DNA from: Himantopus leucocephalus
Lineage: Eukaryota; Chordata; Aves; Charadriiformes; Recurvirostridae
Length of the DNA stretch: 64,000 nt
Assembly: GCA_003993805.1 (NCBI GenBank)
Contig: RSEF01000031.1
Location: 59,053,886-59,117,885 of the forward strand
Direction of reading: 5' to 3'
Shown piece after piece: positions 47,495 through 59,890 of this stretch (position 1 is its first letter; each line of letters opens with the position of its first letter). The notes beneath the pieces were generated by a model. The model made no database searches. It saw only the letters and a list, made by a program, of their open reading frames with translations, and was not told the origin of the DNA. Both the position numbers and the translations under genes were made by a program.

Positions 47495-48455
47495 TTTAAG
47501 GATCATTCCTTCTAATACTTCACACACAGAATTTGTGACAATACTCAGTAGTGCCTGAGTGAGGGCATGCCCCACAGGTTCCTGCCCATTTCATCTTTCC
47601 AGTCTGACAGTGCACTAGTGCTAATTACTCTCCAAGTATGTTTGCTCTTGGATGACAGGCAGAGCAGATGGAATATGTGATGTTAATGTGCTATGGACTA
47701 GAAACTACCCCATGGTGTGGCATAATTAGCCACAGTCTGTCAGAGCGTGAGTAAATATGGGACCACCACCAATCTCCTCTTGGTGGACAGGTGCTGTCTG
47801 CAGTCCTAAGGCAAGGAATTGTGAAGGTGTACTTTCTCCTTTCCCTGTGAACTTAAGTAGAAGGAATTAGATGCAGATTTTCAACTTGATAATATGCAAA
47901 TTACTACCATGTTTATTTCAATAATTGTACCATGCTACAACAGACTACATTTGACAGACCTCTGAATGATACTCCAAAAATCATGTCATTGTTTGATGAG
48001 TAGTAAATGTATTTAAGCCACCCTTAACAAACAGGAATTCCAAAAACTGAGATGAACTGAGTTCAGTAGTTTTATTACAAAATCTTAAAGTAAGACTTAT
48101 AAAGTAAAATTATTTGGCTTTCAGCTTAATGAAAAGCTTAAAAGTAAGGCCAGTCCACAGAACCTGCAGAGATTTCATAACCTTTCTCAGTAAGCCAGGC
48201 CACATTTCAGGACAATTTGATTTTGATTGGCAATTCATTGTTTCAGGTAGGTAATAAACAAAATCAAGCGCACACACCATAAATCAAAGCACAGACCACT
48301 GGCACCGTAGTTTGAAAGACTGCCAAGCAATGTATTGCTGTTGGGCTTGATTTTATTATTACTTGTATGCAAAACCCAAAGGGAGTGAAACCAAATTCTC
48401 TTGCAGACACAAATACCCTTCATAAACCAAACCTATTGTTCCTCGTGTTGCTTAA

Positions 48456-48509
48456 GTGGAAAACCAGAATGAAGTGAAAAAGCAGAATTATGTGGAAAAC
48501 TAGAATGAA
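48456..48509 (+). repeat. 18-bp tandem repeat, three copies
   Basis: Units GTGGAAAACCAGAATGAA (48456-48473), GTGAAAAAGCAGAATTAT (48474-48491) and GTGGAAAACTAGAATGAA (48492-48509) follow directly. The outer two differ at one position, the middle one at several. Confidence 0.9.
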
Positions 48510-51500
48510 AAGAATCTGGAAGATAAAGACAAGGCAAAGGACAATACGAAGACAGTAGGAAAAAATACAATGCCTCATTTCAAAATGCATTCTGAAATGG
48601 ATGCTCTAAGACAAGTGGTATTGCAGGCAGAGGGTAGTGCTATTTATGATTAATGCATAAAATGAACATATTTAGCATTAACTGTGCTATTTTAAAATTG
48701 AATGTAAGCAACTTAAACTTCTATCCAACTTTTAAAGTATTCAGGCTGAAATTTTCCACTCAGGATGTTTGTCTCAAGCTGTTTCAGTGAAAATGGCTAT
48801 TTCGGAAAACACGATGAGGAAAAACATATGTTCCATCCATACTTATCTGTTTCTTGCAACCATAGCACCTCTGCACTTTGCAGAAGGACTTCCAATCTGC
48901 AAGTCACGTTTGTATTAAAGGTGGAAAAATAGACGCCAAATATATTCAAGTTGTGGAACTCAGGTAATGGAGGAAGAAACCACAACTTGCACAGGGGTAA
49001 GAGACATAATGGAGATTGTCAGTGCAATTCTCTGGAGATCCCACCTGCACACAGCTTGCTCTTCCAGAGTAAGATTTCAACTCACTATTATGTCACAACG
49101 TGTACAGAAGGGGGAACAAAGCTTAATTTTGGCAGGACGTGGCTTTGCAATTTCACTAATATCCTTTCAGCACTGTTTCCCTCTGCGTGTAGCATAAAGC
49201 TGCACAAACTTTGCAGATGAAGGTAGTGGACGGCATTAAACATTGCCCAAGTTTTTCAGCAAGTGATACTCACAACAGGTAGCAATCAAACCTCTGTATT
49301 TTCCCCAAATACAGGGACATGTCTGCATGGCCAATGAACAAACTAGCTTGATCCCCAGAAGTCCAGCCAGCCAACATGGACCTCAGAAAGGACTATTTAA
49401 TTCTGATTAGTAAATTAGCAGGGATCTCCGCTTTACAAAACTAGACTGCTACCAATGCCCTCTGAAACTGCTGTGCAGAGTACACCAACCTTCCATGTAT
49501 TTCCAAGAAAGGTTCCCTGGCTGTTCATCCTGTGAACAATAGCTTTCCAAGCCCTCTTAAAAAACGGGGGTCATCAATTACAGTAAGTGGGGAAACATCA
49601 GGAAAAGACCACTTTTTGAGGGGCAAATGTCCCTTAGCTACACAAGCCTGAGATAAGGCAAGCAGCCAAAAGCTCTTCTATCCTCTGCGTCTGAAAGGGT
49701 CAACCTCCTCTTTGGGGCAGCACTTCTGTCACACACAGACACATACTGAGCTAACAGGTGAGAGAGCACGAAACTGTCTTCCTGCTACCTGACGAACTTT
49801 AATATTCAGGCACCAATGGATCTGAGTAGAGAAGCAGAAAGATGAGCAGACAGGATTGCTACATATTGCCCCTAGAAATCAAAACAAAACAATGCCACTG
49901 AACAGCTTGGCCCTCAAGTCTTGCAGCTGTAACCCTAGAGACAGAAACCCTGCTGTATAACAGCAGAGGAAAAGAACAAGGGAAAGAAAGAAACATTCAA
50001 CATTTGAGGGGGAAAAAAAAAGAGACATAAGTCTATTTTAAAATCATCTATGTATGTCTGGTGGTCCAGTTAGTGTTTTGTTTCTTTCTGTGAAAGCATA
50101 GTGACATATGGGATAGGCCACCACCGGGAGCTGCTGACAGTCCAAGTTACAGTCTGCATTGCTCTGCCTCTTCTCTCCAATTATTTGTGTGACATTTCAC
50201 ATCATTTTTATTTCCTTTAACCCTGTTTCACACTCCTCTATTCCAAGACACCTCTCTCCTTCCCTCTTTAGAAAGTCCTTCTGAAAGCTGGTTTTTTTCC
50301 CCAACAGAAATTTCGTATATTTTAAAACATTTGTTCACTTAACCCCTAAACTTGTAAGCACACAGAGGTGGTTCCATGTATTTAACCAGTCTCCATCGTC
50401 TTCATGGACTGTATCTACGTAAAGATTACTTTTTTTCATGACAAGGCTCTGCAGTCATCTCATAAATGGTCAGGTTCTTCAATAAATAAAGCTTAAAAGC
50501 CCACTAAACAGTACTCAAAAGTTAAAAGAATCCTGAGAACCTGTTTCTTTGGTATGAATATCCACATCTGCTTCTGATTTCACCATCAAATGAACTAAGC
50601 ACCAGCCATAACTCAAAATAAGGTGCTGAATGACCTGTTTAATTGAGAACATAAGCCATTTGATCACTACTATAAATTAATAATAATGAGTAAGTACAAA
50701 CAAAACAAAACAATTAATGCTCTTCATGATTGCAAAGTAATGCATGGGGCCACTAGAAACACCTCGTCTTTGACCGTTTCAGCACCTATTTTCTTGTCTA
50801 CACTTCTTTCACAAAAGTGATAGATCAGTCAGTTTCAGCAATGCTTCCAGATCTTAAACAAAACATTCTTTTCACATTAGGGAAAAGTTATTACCATCTG
50901 TATTGTATTCAGTCTCTGTTCAGTGTGTACAAATATCTGGCAGACTCACCATTTTCTTTGTGCCAATAACAGTTCTTAAGAATTAAAAAATGAAGTCTTG
51001 TGCAACAAAAAAGTTGTCGTACAAAATCCTCCTCTAGAAATTCACTACTGCAAGGCAAAATGAAATCCTATCAGTATCACAAAAACAGCTAAACCTCTAA
51101 CTTCTGTGTTTTTAATTTTAATATAGAATTTGTAATACAAAATCAAGGGATGAGTAGCATCCAAGACCAAAGACTTCTTCAGCCATTTGACAGCCACAGC
51201 AATGATGATGTCAAAGGTTCTTTGTTACTGCCTTGATTACATGTTCTGCATCTAATCCATAAACATTTGATCTTGGGCCTAATCTCTGTCCTTACTCAGT
51301 GTTTTGCTTTTAAAGAAGATTTTGACCATACCAAATTGGCTATTAGTATATCTGTCTAAAGGGAAACAAACTGAAATGGGTTAATCTGTCTCACTTACAA
51401 ACTAACCCTTAGATAACATCAGACAGCCCCAGGATCCTTGCCAGGAGAAGCTTGCCTTAAAAGGTTTAAGTTGGAACCCAGCTTTCAAAATAACATTATC

Positions 51501-53219
51501 CACTCATTCATCACAAAAATTACACTGCTACTTGTATACCTTGTAGGGAATACACTATCTAAGGGCTACAAAGGCAATGTTATTTGTCACAGGTCGGGGA
51601 GAACCATCCCTGCACCTCAGAAGTGAAACAGAAAGCCCTCCATTAAAGAGCTATTCAGCTCGGCTATAACAGTAGACCACTTACACTGAATTTGTTGTCA
51701 CCCTAGGAATTTCGTAAGACCTACACACCATGGGATGAGTTCTGAATAGAACAAGATGATTCTTTCTCCCCGAGGATCACTTATTCCCTATAAAATAAAT
51801 ATTTCCCATTTTACAATATTACAGAATTAATAAAACTATACAACTATTAATTTTATATTAAAATAAATAAATTATACTTTATTACAGAAAACACTGCACA
51901 GATATGTCCTATATATTCAGCAGAATATTAAAACAGTACGTCTTCATTTCTCATGGATGGCTTCAGAAGGAGATCTGCATGTCATTAACAAAGGGAAATG
52001 GCAATGCTAAATCCTTCTGCGAAGCTCACCCTTTGTTTCAAGGTTCCTTTGCTTTCATCCTTCCTGCAAGTAAAAAAGTCCAAATCTGGCAGGAAATTTT
52101 ATGTAAATACATATTCTAGAAAGAAAAAAAAATCAGTACTGGGATCAACCATAGCTTTTGGTGGAGGTGAGACATCTTATCACTGAAACCTGAGCAATCC
52201 TAAGGAAGTTGGTGATCTCACATGAATAATGCAAAGCTAGGGGGTGACAAATATTGTTCTCCTTAATCATGATACAAATGTTGCTATTCCTCTACATAAA
52301 AGAGCTGGCTACACGTTCTCTGGCCCTTCTCTAAACCAGAAACCTTTTCTTTTGGTCACTGAACACTCCTACTGCTCCACTCAAATAAATCTTATCTCCT
52401 CTTTCAGTTTCATTGCCCCTTTCAGGAGAGGAACTAAAAGATATTCCACAGTTAGAGGTGTTGGTTTCCAGTTGTTACCTTTCACCACCTTCTTCTGCAC
52501 TGCTACACAAGCTTTAGGGAATGAGCTGTTACCTATATATAGAAGAAATTAACTAATATAGAAGCTTTCCTTGAATATGCTCCTAGCAGGAAATCTACTC
52601 ATAATTCAGGGAAAAGATATCTCTATAGGATTAATCTGGATATTTAAATAGTGCTACAAGTAATAGGCTGTTGAAGATAGCTGAAAATAAATTTTTTAAA
52701 AAAAAGAAAAAAAGGTTATTTAAAATACAGTGATTTCATGCTGGTCTAGTCTTGTATTACAACGATGTTCACCTCAGTTAAATAATGTACTAGTTCTACT
52801 GATTATTTTCTTATGATTAATTTATGCAACAATGTCATCAAAATCATGTCCTTAATCTATGCATGTATCTTTTCATCTTTCCTATCCTTCTCATTCCCTT
52901 CATCTTCAGCCTTCATCTCTTCTTTGCACAGTGTCACCCTCTCTGCATGTAGTCATCTTCCACTTGTCTTTTATCCTTTTCCAACTTACTTGTGTTTTTT
53001 GCATAATTTAGAATGAACTTTCCAGCCTTCTGAGAATATCAAAGTGCAAGAATCCTAACTAAGTTGGGTTTTTTTGCTTAGCCACAACATTTACCTACCA
53101 AGCATGTCTAAGTAACTGGCAGGTATGACCTGAGTAAGTCTCACACCCGAGTCAGACATCCTCACTCTTTGGATCAAACCACACAGGTAAAAAAGTCAGG
53201 CATGCTTATAGCAAGGAAA

Positions 53220-53670
53220 TGTAAGGACATGTCATCTGAGGAAAGACTGACAGAACTACTATTGTTCAGCCTGGAGAAAAGAAGACTTGAGATCTGTGTA
53301 TATAAACTCTTATCCACGTATATAAAAGGGGGGGGAGGGGGGGGCCAGGGGGAGAGGGTGGTTAAGAAGGTGGACCCAAACTCTTCTAATTGGTAGCATA
53401 AGGCAAGAAGCACAACTGAAATACAGTTTGTATACACACTGAAATACACTTAAGCAGAGGAAATAACATTTAACTAAAAGGGTGATCAACTATTGAAATA
53501 GGTTTCCCAGAGAGGTTGTAGGATCTCCATCCTTGGCAATATTCAAAACCCAACCAGACAGAGTCCTACGCAACCTGGTCTTGTAGACTCCACTCTGAGC
53601 AGGGGGGTTGGACTAGATGGGCTCCAGAGGTCCCTTCCAACCACAATTCAGTGGTTCTATGGCTTTGTGA
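53220..53670 (+). mobile_element. CR1 LINE fragment including the end of the reverse-transcriptase frame, plus orientation
   Basis: This is the longest CR1 piece in the window, about 450 bp. The conceptual frame at its start reads ERLTELLLFSLEKRRLEICV, matching the C-terminal tail of CR1 ORF2. Further on, GATCAACTATTGAAATAGGT and CCCAGAGAGGTTGTAGGATC follow the family sequence, and it ends with GGGGGGTTGGACTAGATGGG, GGTCCCTTCCAACC and degraded octamers. A G-rich stretch at 53328-53361 interrupts it. The element is decayed and cannot be active. Confidence 0.92.
53328..53361 (+). repeat. G-rich tract with G-quadruplex potential
   Basis: Runs of eight, eight, five and three G separated by one to four bases occur within the CR1 fragment. 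At least four G runs of three or more lie within 35 bp, satisfying the usual quadruplex pattern. Confidence 0.8.
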
Positions 53671-55436
53671 TATGGGAGGAACATATTTGACTTCCAATTC
53701 TTAGCATTTATTATTAACCTGACTTTTTCCCCTCTTTCTACAGCACGGATTCTGCCTGTAATGTGTGTGTTACGTTTTCAATTCTTCGAGTACCATTGCA
53801 CAGTTAAAAACTGCCGTTTTACACATATTGTACAGTTTGAAAAATGAGTAAACCATTCTTACCTCAGAGAGCAAAGCTATGCACTCCAAGTCTAAGGCAA
53901 TCATCTTCACATTGCATAAAGACTGTTTCTTCCCCCTGCTAGCCCCCATGAAAAAAACCCAAACCACCACTGCCTTTGCAACGACAGGAGCTATTACAGA
54001 GAATTTTGACCTACACACTTGTTTCACACAAGTGCTAGGACTGTTGGATCTGGTGACTTGAAATTGGGTGGCTTGCAGTTTTGAGCTCTGAATTAGAACG
54101 AACAGAATGTACCTAGCTTCCAGGAAACAACTAACATACATATCCTTAATATTCCATCACTCTGAGGTCTTCTAAATGGGACACTAAAAGACAAGGCCTC
54201 AGCTTTGAGGAACCAGGCATTTCCTCAGCTCTTGGTGCTGTACAACCTTTTAACAAGTTTATCAGGCCTTTGAAAAGTTGCTGAGGGCCTTATATGCTGC
54301 TATGCTATATAGTGCTATAGTCAAAAAACTGTCTTGCTAATAGATCTCAGTTTGATTTGAAAAATGAAAAATCCTAGCTTTCTTCGGGCATGAGCAATTT
54401 CCATCATTAATATAACCAAGATGTTACTTGATTTCTCTAGTACTGCTCTGGTCTTTTACTAGCAATAAAAAAGGGACTCCAAAATATTTTACTGAATATG
54501 TAATTAATCTTCATGTATTTTCAGACCAAGCATTTACCCACTATTGACTACTGCATCTGCCAAACATTCGTTTCTTTTGTGTTAAACATTCACTACTTTA
54601 AAAAAAGGCAGGAAAAAAAAGTAGAACAGAATAATTCATTCCAAAAGGACAGACACAATTCATGACCTGGCCCATCTACTGCCAGCTGTCACTGCTCAAT
54701 TATCTTCTAAATATCTTCTGAATTGAGCAACATGAACCCACAGTTATCACTGATAAGAGCTGTCCCAGCCCAAGTGGGTGTGGGGGAGTATTTGGGAGAG
54801 AAATAGGACAGACAATTGGACTCCTTGCTTCACTGTTTATACTGCATATGCTCAGCAGAGCGCTACAGCTCTGAACGCTAACACTTTTCACAGGCTGTCT
54901 CTCCGATTCAAGGAGGTTCTTCATCTTCCTGGTTCAGGTTACCGGAGAGACCCTGAATGAGAGGGAACATCATAATTTTAACAGGAGTTTTTGTTTTGAA
55001 TTGTCTTAACATCATAGAGAATTAAGTAGCTCAAAGATTTGAACAGGCTCCTGGTCGCCCATAGAGCCTACCTGCTGCTAAAGGCAATAGTGCTTTGAGT
55101 TTCTGCACCTAGGACAGTCAGCAAATTCTGAGCACCACAAACATTCCACCTCACCTGCAAAATCTAACTTTCAAATTCCAGTAACAAGTGGAACTGGAGG
55201 ACAAAGGCTAAAAATGTGTCACAGAATATTTCAAATATATTACATACAGAATATTAATGCCGAGGTTCGTGTCAGGAAATACTGCTAAATAAAATGTATT
55301 TTGCTGGCAAGGCCTCTCGGAAGTCTAGGAAATGAATTAAGAAAAACCCAAATTCTTTTGTCCTACCTTCTCCAAATTTTAATGCCTGGAATTTATTTCT
55401 TACTCTCAGAACAAATCACTCAGTAGCTTTTCTGGT

Positions 55437-56048
55437 TTGTCTTTGTATGTCTGGAGCAAAGCATATGGTAAGACTCATTTCTCTGTGAAGGTGCTAACTC
55501 TAAAGGAACCGGGGATCAGAGAGTACTTACTGTCAGACCCCTCTAGCAAAGGCTCTGAGACAAGAGGACAAAAAATGGTTTTCTCAGGAAAAGTAATCTC
55601 TATTCCTGAAACATTTATGAAAACATCGTCCAGATACCATAGTGATAAAAGGTTTCATTCACTGTGCTGTTCTGCTATTGTATCAGTGAGATTTATGTTA
55701 ATTCCTGCAGCAACGTCTCATGTTTCTCACCTTTCCTCTGCCTCTTTATGTTACACTAGGAAACGGCTAAAAGGTTTGTGGTATTATGCTATAAATAAAG
55801 ACTGTGCCTTCTTATGGAGGCCTGTCTTGGCAGACGTGCTACACAGTGGATGCTGGCACACCTCTCTCTCTTTGCATCCCCAAACTTCCTCTCCCTGCTT
55901 CACATGTGGCTGTTTGACAGAACGAAGTTCAGGAAGGCCAGTGTACACTATGCAGTGCAGATCCTTCCAGGAAGGAACATCCAACTCAGCTCTCAGAGCT
56001 AGAAGTTATGAAAAATGTCAGACGTGCTCTGATCATATGACCTTGTAA
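55437..56048 (+). other. Unassigned 203-codon open frame in intron 1, opposite strand
   Basis: An ATG-initiated frame of 203 codons runs uninterrupted on the plus strand, ending in a TAA. The product would begin MSLYVWSKAYGKTHF and has a Cys- and Ser-rich C-terminal half. I recognise no domain, signal peptide or membrane segment. It has no obvious promoter. It is long for such AT-rich DNA, but coding potential is unproven and I do not call it a gene. Confidence 0.2.
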
Positions 56049-59000
56049 GGCTTAGGATTAGACCAGCTTCCTGTAGCCCAGGGAAATGGGCTGAAATAGG
56101 TACATGATGGCAAGACAAGGAACAACTACCCAGTAACACGAGTCTCCTTGCTGGTAGTGCCTAACACAGCAATGAGAGACACAGAACACCCTTCTTTGTG
56201 CCGAAAGGAGCATGTTCTCCTCTGGCTGCCCCCTTTGCTCCAGAAAGTTATAGTTCTTTGTTGTTGTCTTTTTATGCTTAGCACATAACAACAACACAAG
56301 AACAACAGCGAGATGAGAATATGTTAACACCAGTGGAATGGATCAAAATGAAAGGGTCTTTCATACAAATGAAAAACAGACTTCAGATGACTAATTTGCA
56401 AAACTTCAGTAAAATCCATGCCATTGCTAAAATATACTGGCTATTTGCACAGTTCCTTGGAATCTGTCTTTAAACACTGTAACAGTTTTTCTGCTTCTGA
56501 AAGGCCCCCAAAGCACAGGTGGCACCTCCCATTCGAAGCAGATGGGAAAGTCAGAAAATGTCAGCTCATCATTATATCATTCAACTATACCCCACACAGC
56601 ATCACCGACAGGCATTTTTTATGGGTGGAATTCATAAAGCACTCCATGCAGTTAGGCGAGGGATCAAACAGTATACCCATAATGAAGATTTCAGCCTTAA
56701 AACTTCATGAAGGACATTCAGAAAACAGAGACAGTCAACTGGAAACTAATAAAACGCAACGCACTTTCTGTGGAACTTCGAGATTTTCACAGAGACCATG
56801 ATTTAGCATGTCTTCAAAGTTCTTCTTTCTGCTGTCTAGAACCAAAAACGCCTTTGAATATTGCTGATCACACTTATAGCGGTGCAATGAGCAATAAACA
56901 ATATGCTATATTGAGCATCTCAAACATTAAAGATCAAAAAGAGAACTGTAACTTCAAGTTCTTCCGTGGGCTCACTTACCATTCTCTGAGCCACCAAGTT
57001 GCATGAGCAAACTGCTTGGCCAGGAGATGTGCAAAAGTGTAAGAACAGATGGTAACTTGAATGCCTTTGACCCAGGTTTTAGTAAGCCATAAACTTTGCA
57101 TGAACGCATTGTAAACCAGACCATCTGATAACAATTCTTTTTATACAATGTTTTGCATTGCTATTACTTATCCCTAGTACTTTTTGCCTTTTTTTGATCA
57201 GAACTACCAAGTGTATTGCTTCTAGGGATACAGGAGAAAAAAGAACATGGAGAATAAGGGAGAGGAAGCACGCATTTAGTTCAGGGTCTAGAGTTAGGCA
57301 GTGTATCTCTGCATCTGCAGCTTCCTACACATTCAATGGAGAGGAAGACACTGGAATAAAGGGCTTCAGCACATCTAACACAGAACTGCCATACTGCACG
57401 TGGGGACGACCCTACCAGTGATCTCTACTGGGATACAAACTCCCAGGATGAGGCACTTCAGTCTGTGCCTGAAGCCAGGCTATCTTTCTTCCGTACCTTG
57501 CACTAATGAACTCAGTGTGCTTCATTGAACTGACGAGGCAAAAGGGTACATAGCTGTATCCTTCAGTACTTCTTGTAATACATGTATTTTAGCATTTTAA
57601 AAACAAATTACACTGAAGTTAAAGGGAAGATAATAAATAGCTAATCTGCTAAATACCAGTCTTCCAAATCACACACTTCTGCTTAGACCAAAATGCAGGA
57701 CACAATTCTGGGAGCACAAACAGACCAATATCCAATGAACAGATTTTCAACCAAAGAAAATCTTAACTCTGCTTAGCCCCATATATGATGCTAAACAGAG
57801 CAATTTTTGCCTGTCCCGGCCAAAAAGCCAGAGAAAAAATGAACTGCTTAATATCTTCTTCAGGTAGCCCCATTTCAGGCTAGGTCTAAAGACAATGAAC
57901 AATGTGCAGATGTGAATCTTGCCTCTGACCCTGCTGCACAAATCTTGTGAGCAAGTTCTATGCAAGTCTGCAGCATGCAGGACAAGTACTTTTCACAAAC
58001 ACTACACTGATTAAAAGTGGTGATTTGGAGCTGACACTAATGATGGCTGACAGGAACTGCACTCTCAATTTGCTCAGTAATCGTTAATGACCAGCTCTGC
58101 AATTTCAAAGGTGACCACAGAGGTAAACCAGATTGACTTCAGTTTTTTTCACCATAATCTTTAATACAGACCCCAAGACTGTATCAGAACTTAGAGAGGC
58201 CCACTGCTGCCAACTAGTCAGTTAGCTCTAACTGACCTATGCCATCATCAGTTATTTAGAGCACAATGCCAGAGATAGGCTAGAATCTGCTGCTCTCTCA
58301 TTATAAGCTGCTGATTTTGCAGAGGTCATCAGAATAAAAAGCCATAAACACATTCTTGATAAACAGACAACATACACAACACTAAATGCTCATCTTCTCA
58401 GTAAGAGGGTACTATTTTTTTCAAATAAAAAAATTTAAACCACTTACATGGTAAGAAAAGATTTTCAATTTCCTTTGCTTCAACTATTTTTTGTTTTAAA
58501 AAGGCCAATTATCCTAGTGGGTAACAATGCTGAATCTTCTACTTTCACGCTTTTGACATAGAGAAGAAACAAAGCCACCATTACTTATTTAAACAAGCAT
58601 TAAATAAGCATTAGAACTGTTTATCCTAAATTGATATGTGCTTACATTCTTTTCAGGGACATTTTTTTCATGTTTGTTAATTGGACAACAACAGAACACG
58701 GAATTTGACATGCTGGTTGGCCATTCATCATGCTCCCTCAAAATCAGGCTAGATACAAAAGCCAAATTTTAAAGACCAGATAGTCAGAAAATGTCAGCTG
58801 ATTCTGTAGGTGCTGTGACAGACCTTCCACTTACATACACCACTGACTTCTATGGAGTGAAGATGAATTACAAAAGCAAAAAGCTCACCTTCTAATGCAA
58901 CAATTATTATGATAACACAGAGCAAATCCCAAAGCCTCCCTCAGCTACTGCGTTGCCAAGTTGTTTAGAACAATTGACTTGTCCAGTTAAGGCTGCCTCT

Positions 59001-59821
59001 GACTTCAGCTCGAGAGCAATGCACACCTTTACCTTCCAAGTGCGGTTTCCCATTTTACTTCCACTGGAAGACAGAAACAAGCCTGCCTTCTTAGAAGCTA
59101 CTATTATTATTTTGTCAAGAGGGTGCCACATAGAGTAGTTTAAATAATTTGTATTTTCATCCTTTTTAGCCCACAACAATCAGTGCAGCTTCAGGATGTT
59201 TAAACCGTCCATCAGTAAAGATGTCACATATGTAACTGTGACTCTTGGGTGCTAAGACAAGAACATGCCATTAAACTTCCACTGCTGTATGACGATTCCT
59301 CATTTCTATTTCATGACAGATCCAGCAACAAATGCACATTCCTCCCACGAGGTGCAATGGGTGCTGTTAGCAGTGGCTATCTCTCAGGATCAGAAGCTCC
59401 AATCCAGGTGCCTACAGCTGCGGAATTCAGCACTTCACACTATTGAGCTCTTTGGGCTTTAGATGCATTCCTTAATCAGCAGCAGCAACACTTGCTCAAA
59501 CCTGTTTGTACCTTCTTCAGTCCTGCTTCAGTTCTTCCTCACTGTCACAACAGCTCTGCAGCTTTCCATAATGCAGTAAGAAATCTGCTTAATATAAACT
59601 GCATGTAGTTTGTGCTGTCCCACCAACTCACTATGTGAAAAACTTAAGCCAAAGAGTTTTGAATGAGCTTAGTTTCTTCCCCTTTCTTAGACTGTTTACG
59701 TGTGCCTTAAAAGAAAGACTGCTGAACACGAGCAACAGCTAATACCTCTAAGTAACTGCTATTACAGATACGTTGTGATGCTAAGTATGTTTTATATAAC
59801 TCAACATCTGTTCTTCCTAAA

Positions 59822-59890
59822 TTCATAGAATCATAGAACAGTTTGGCTTGGAAGTGACGTTAAAGATCATCTAGTTCCAACCCCCCAGAT
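59822..59890 (-). mobile_element. CR1 LINE 3'-end fragment, minus orientation
   Basis: TTCATAGAATCATAGAAC followed by GTTTGGCTTGGAAGTGAC and TAAAGATCATCTAGTTCCAA is the reverse complement of the CR1 3' end. It is the only recognised CR1 copy in the SVEP1-sense orientation. Confidence 0.93.
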
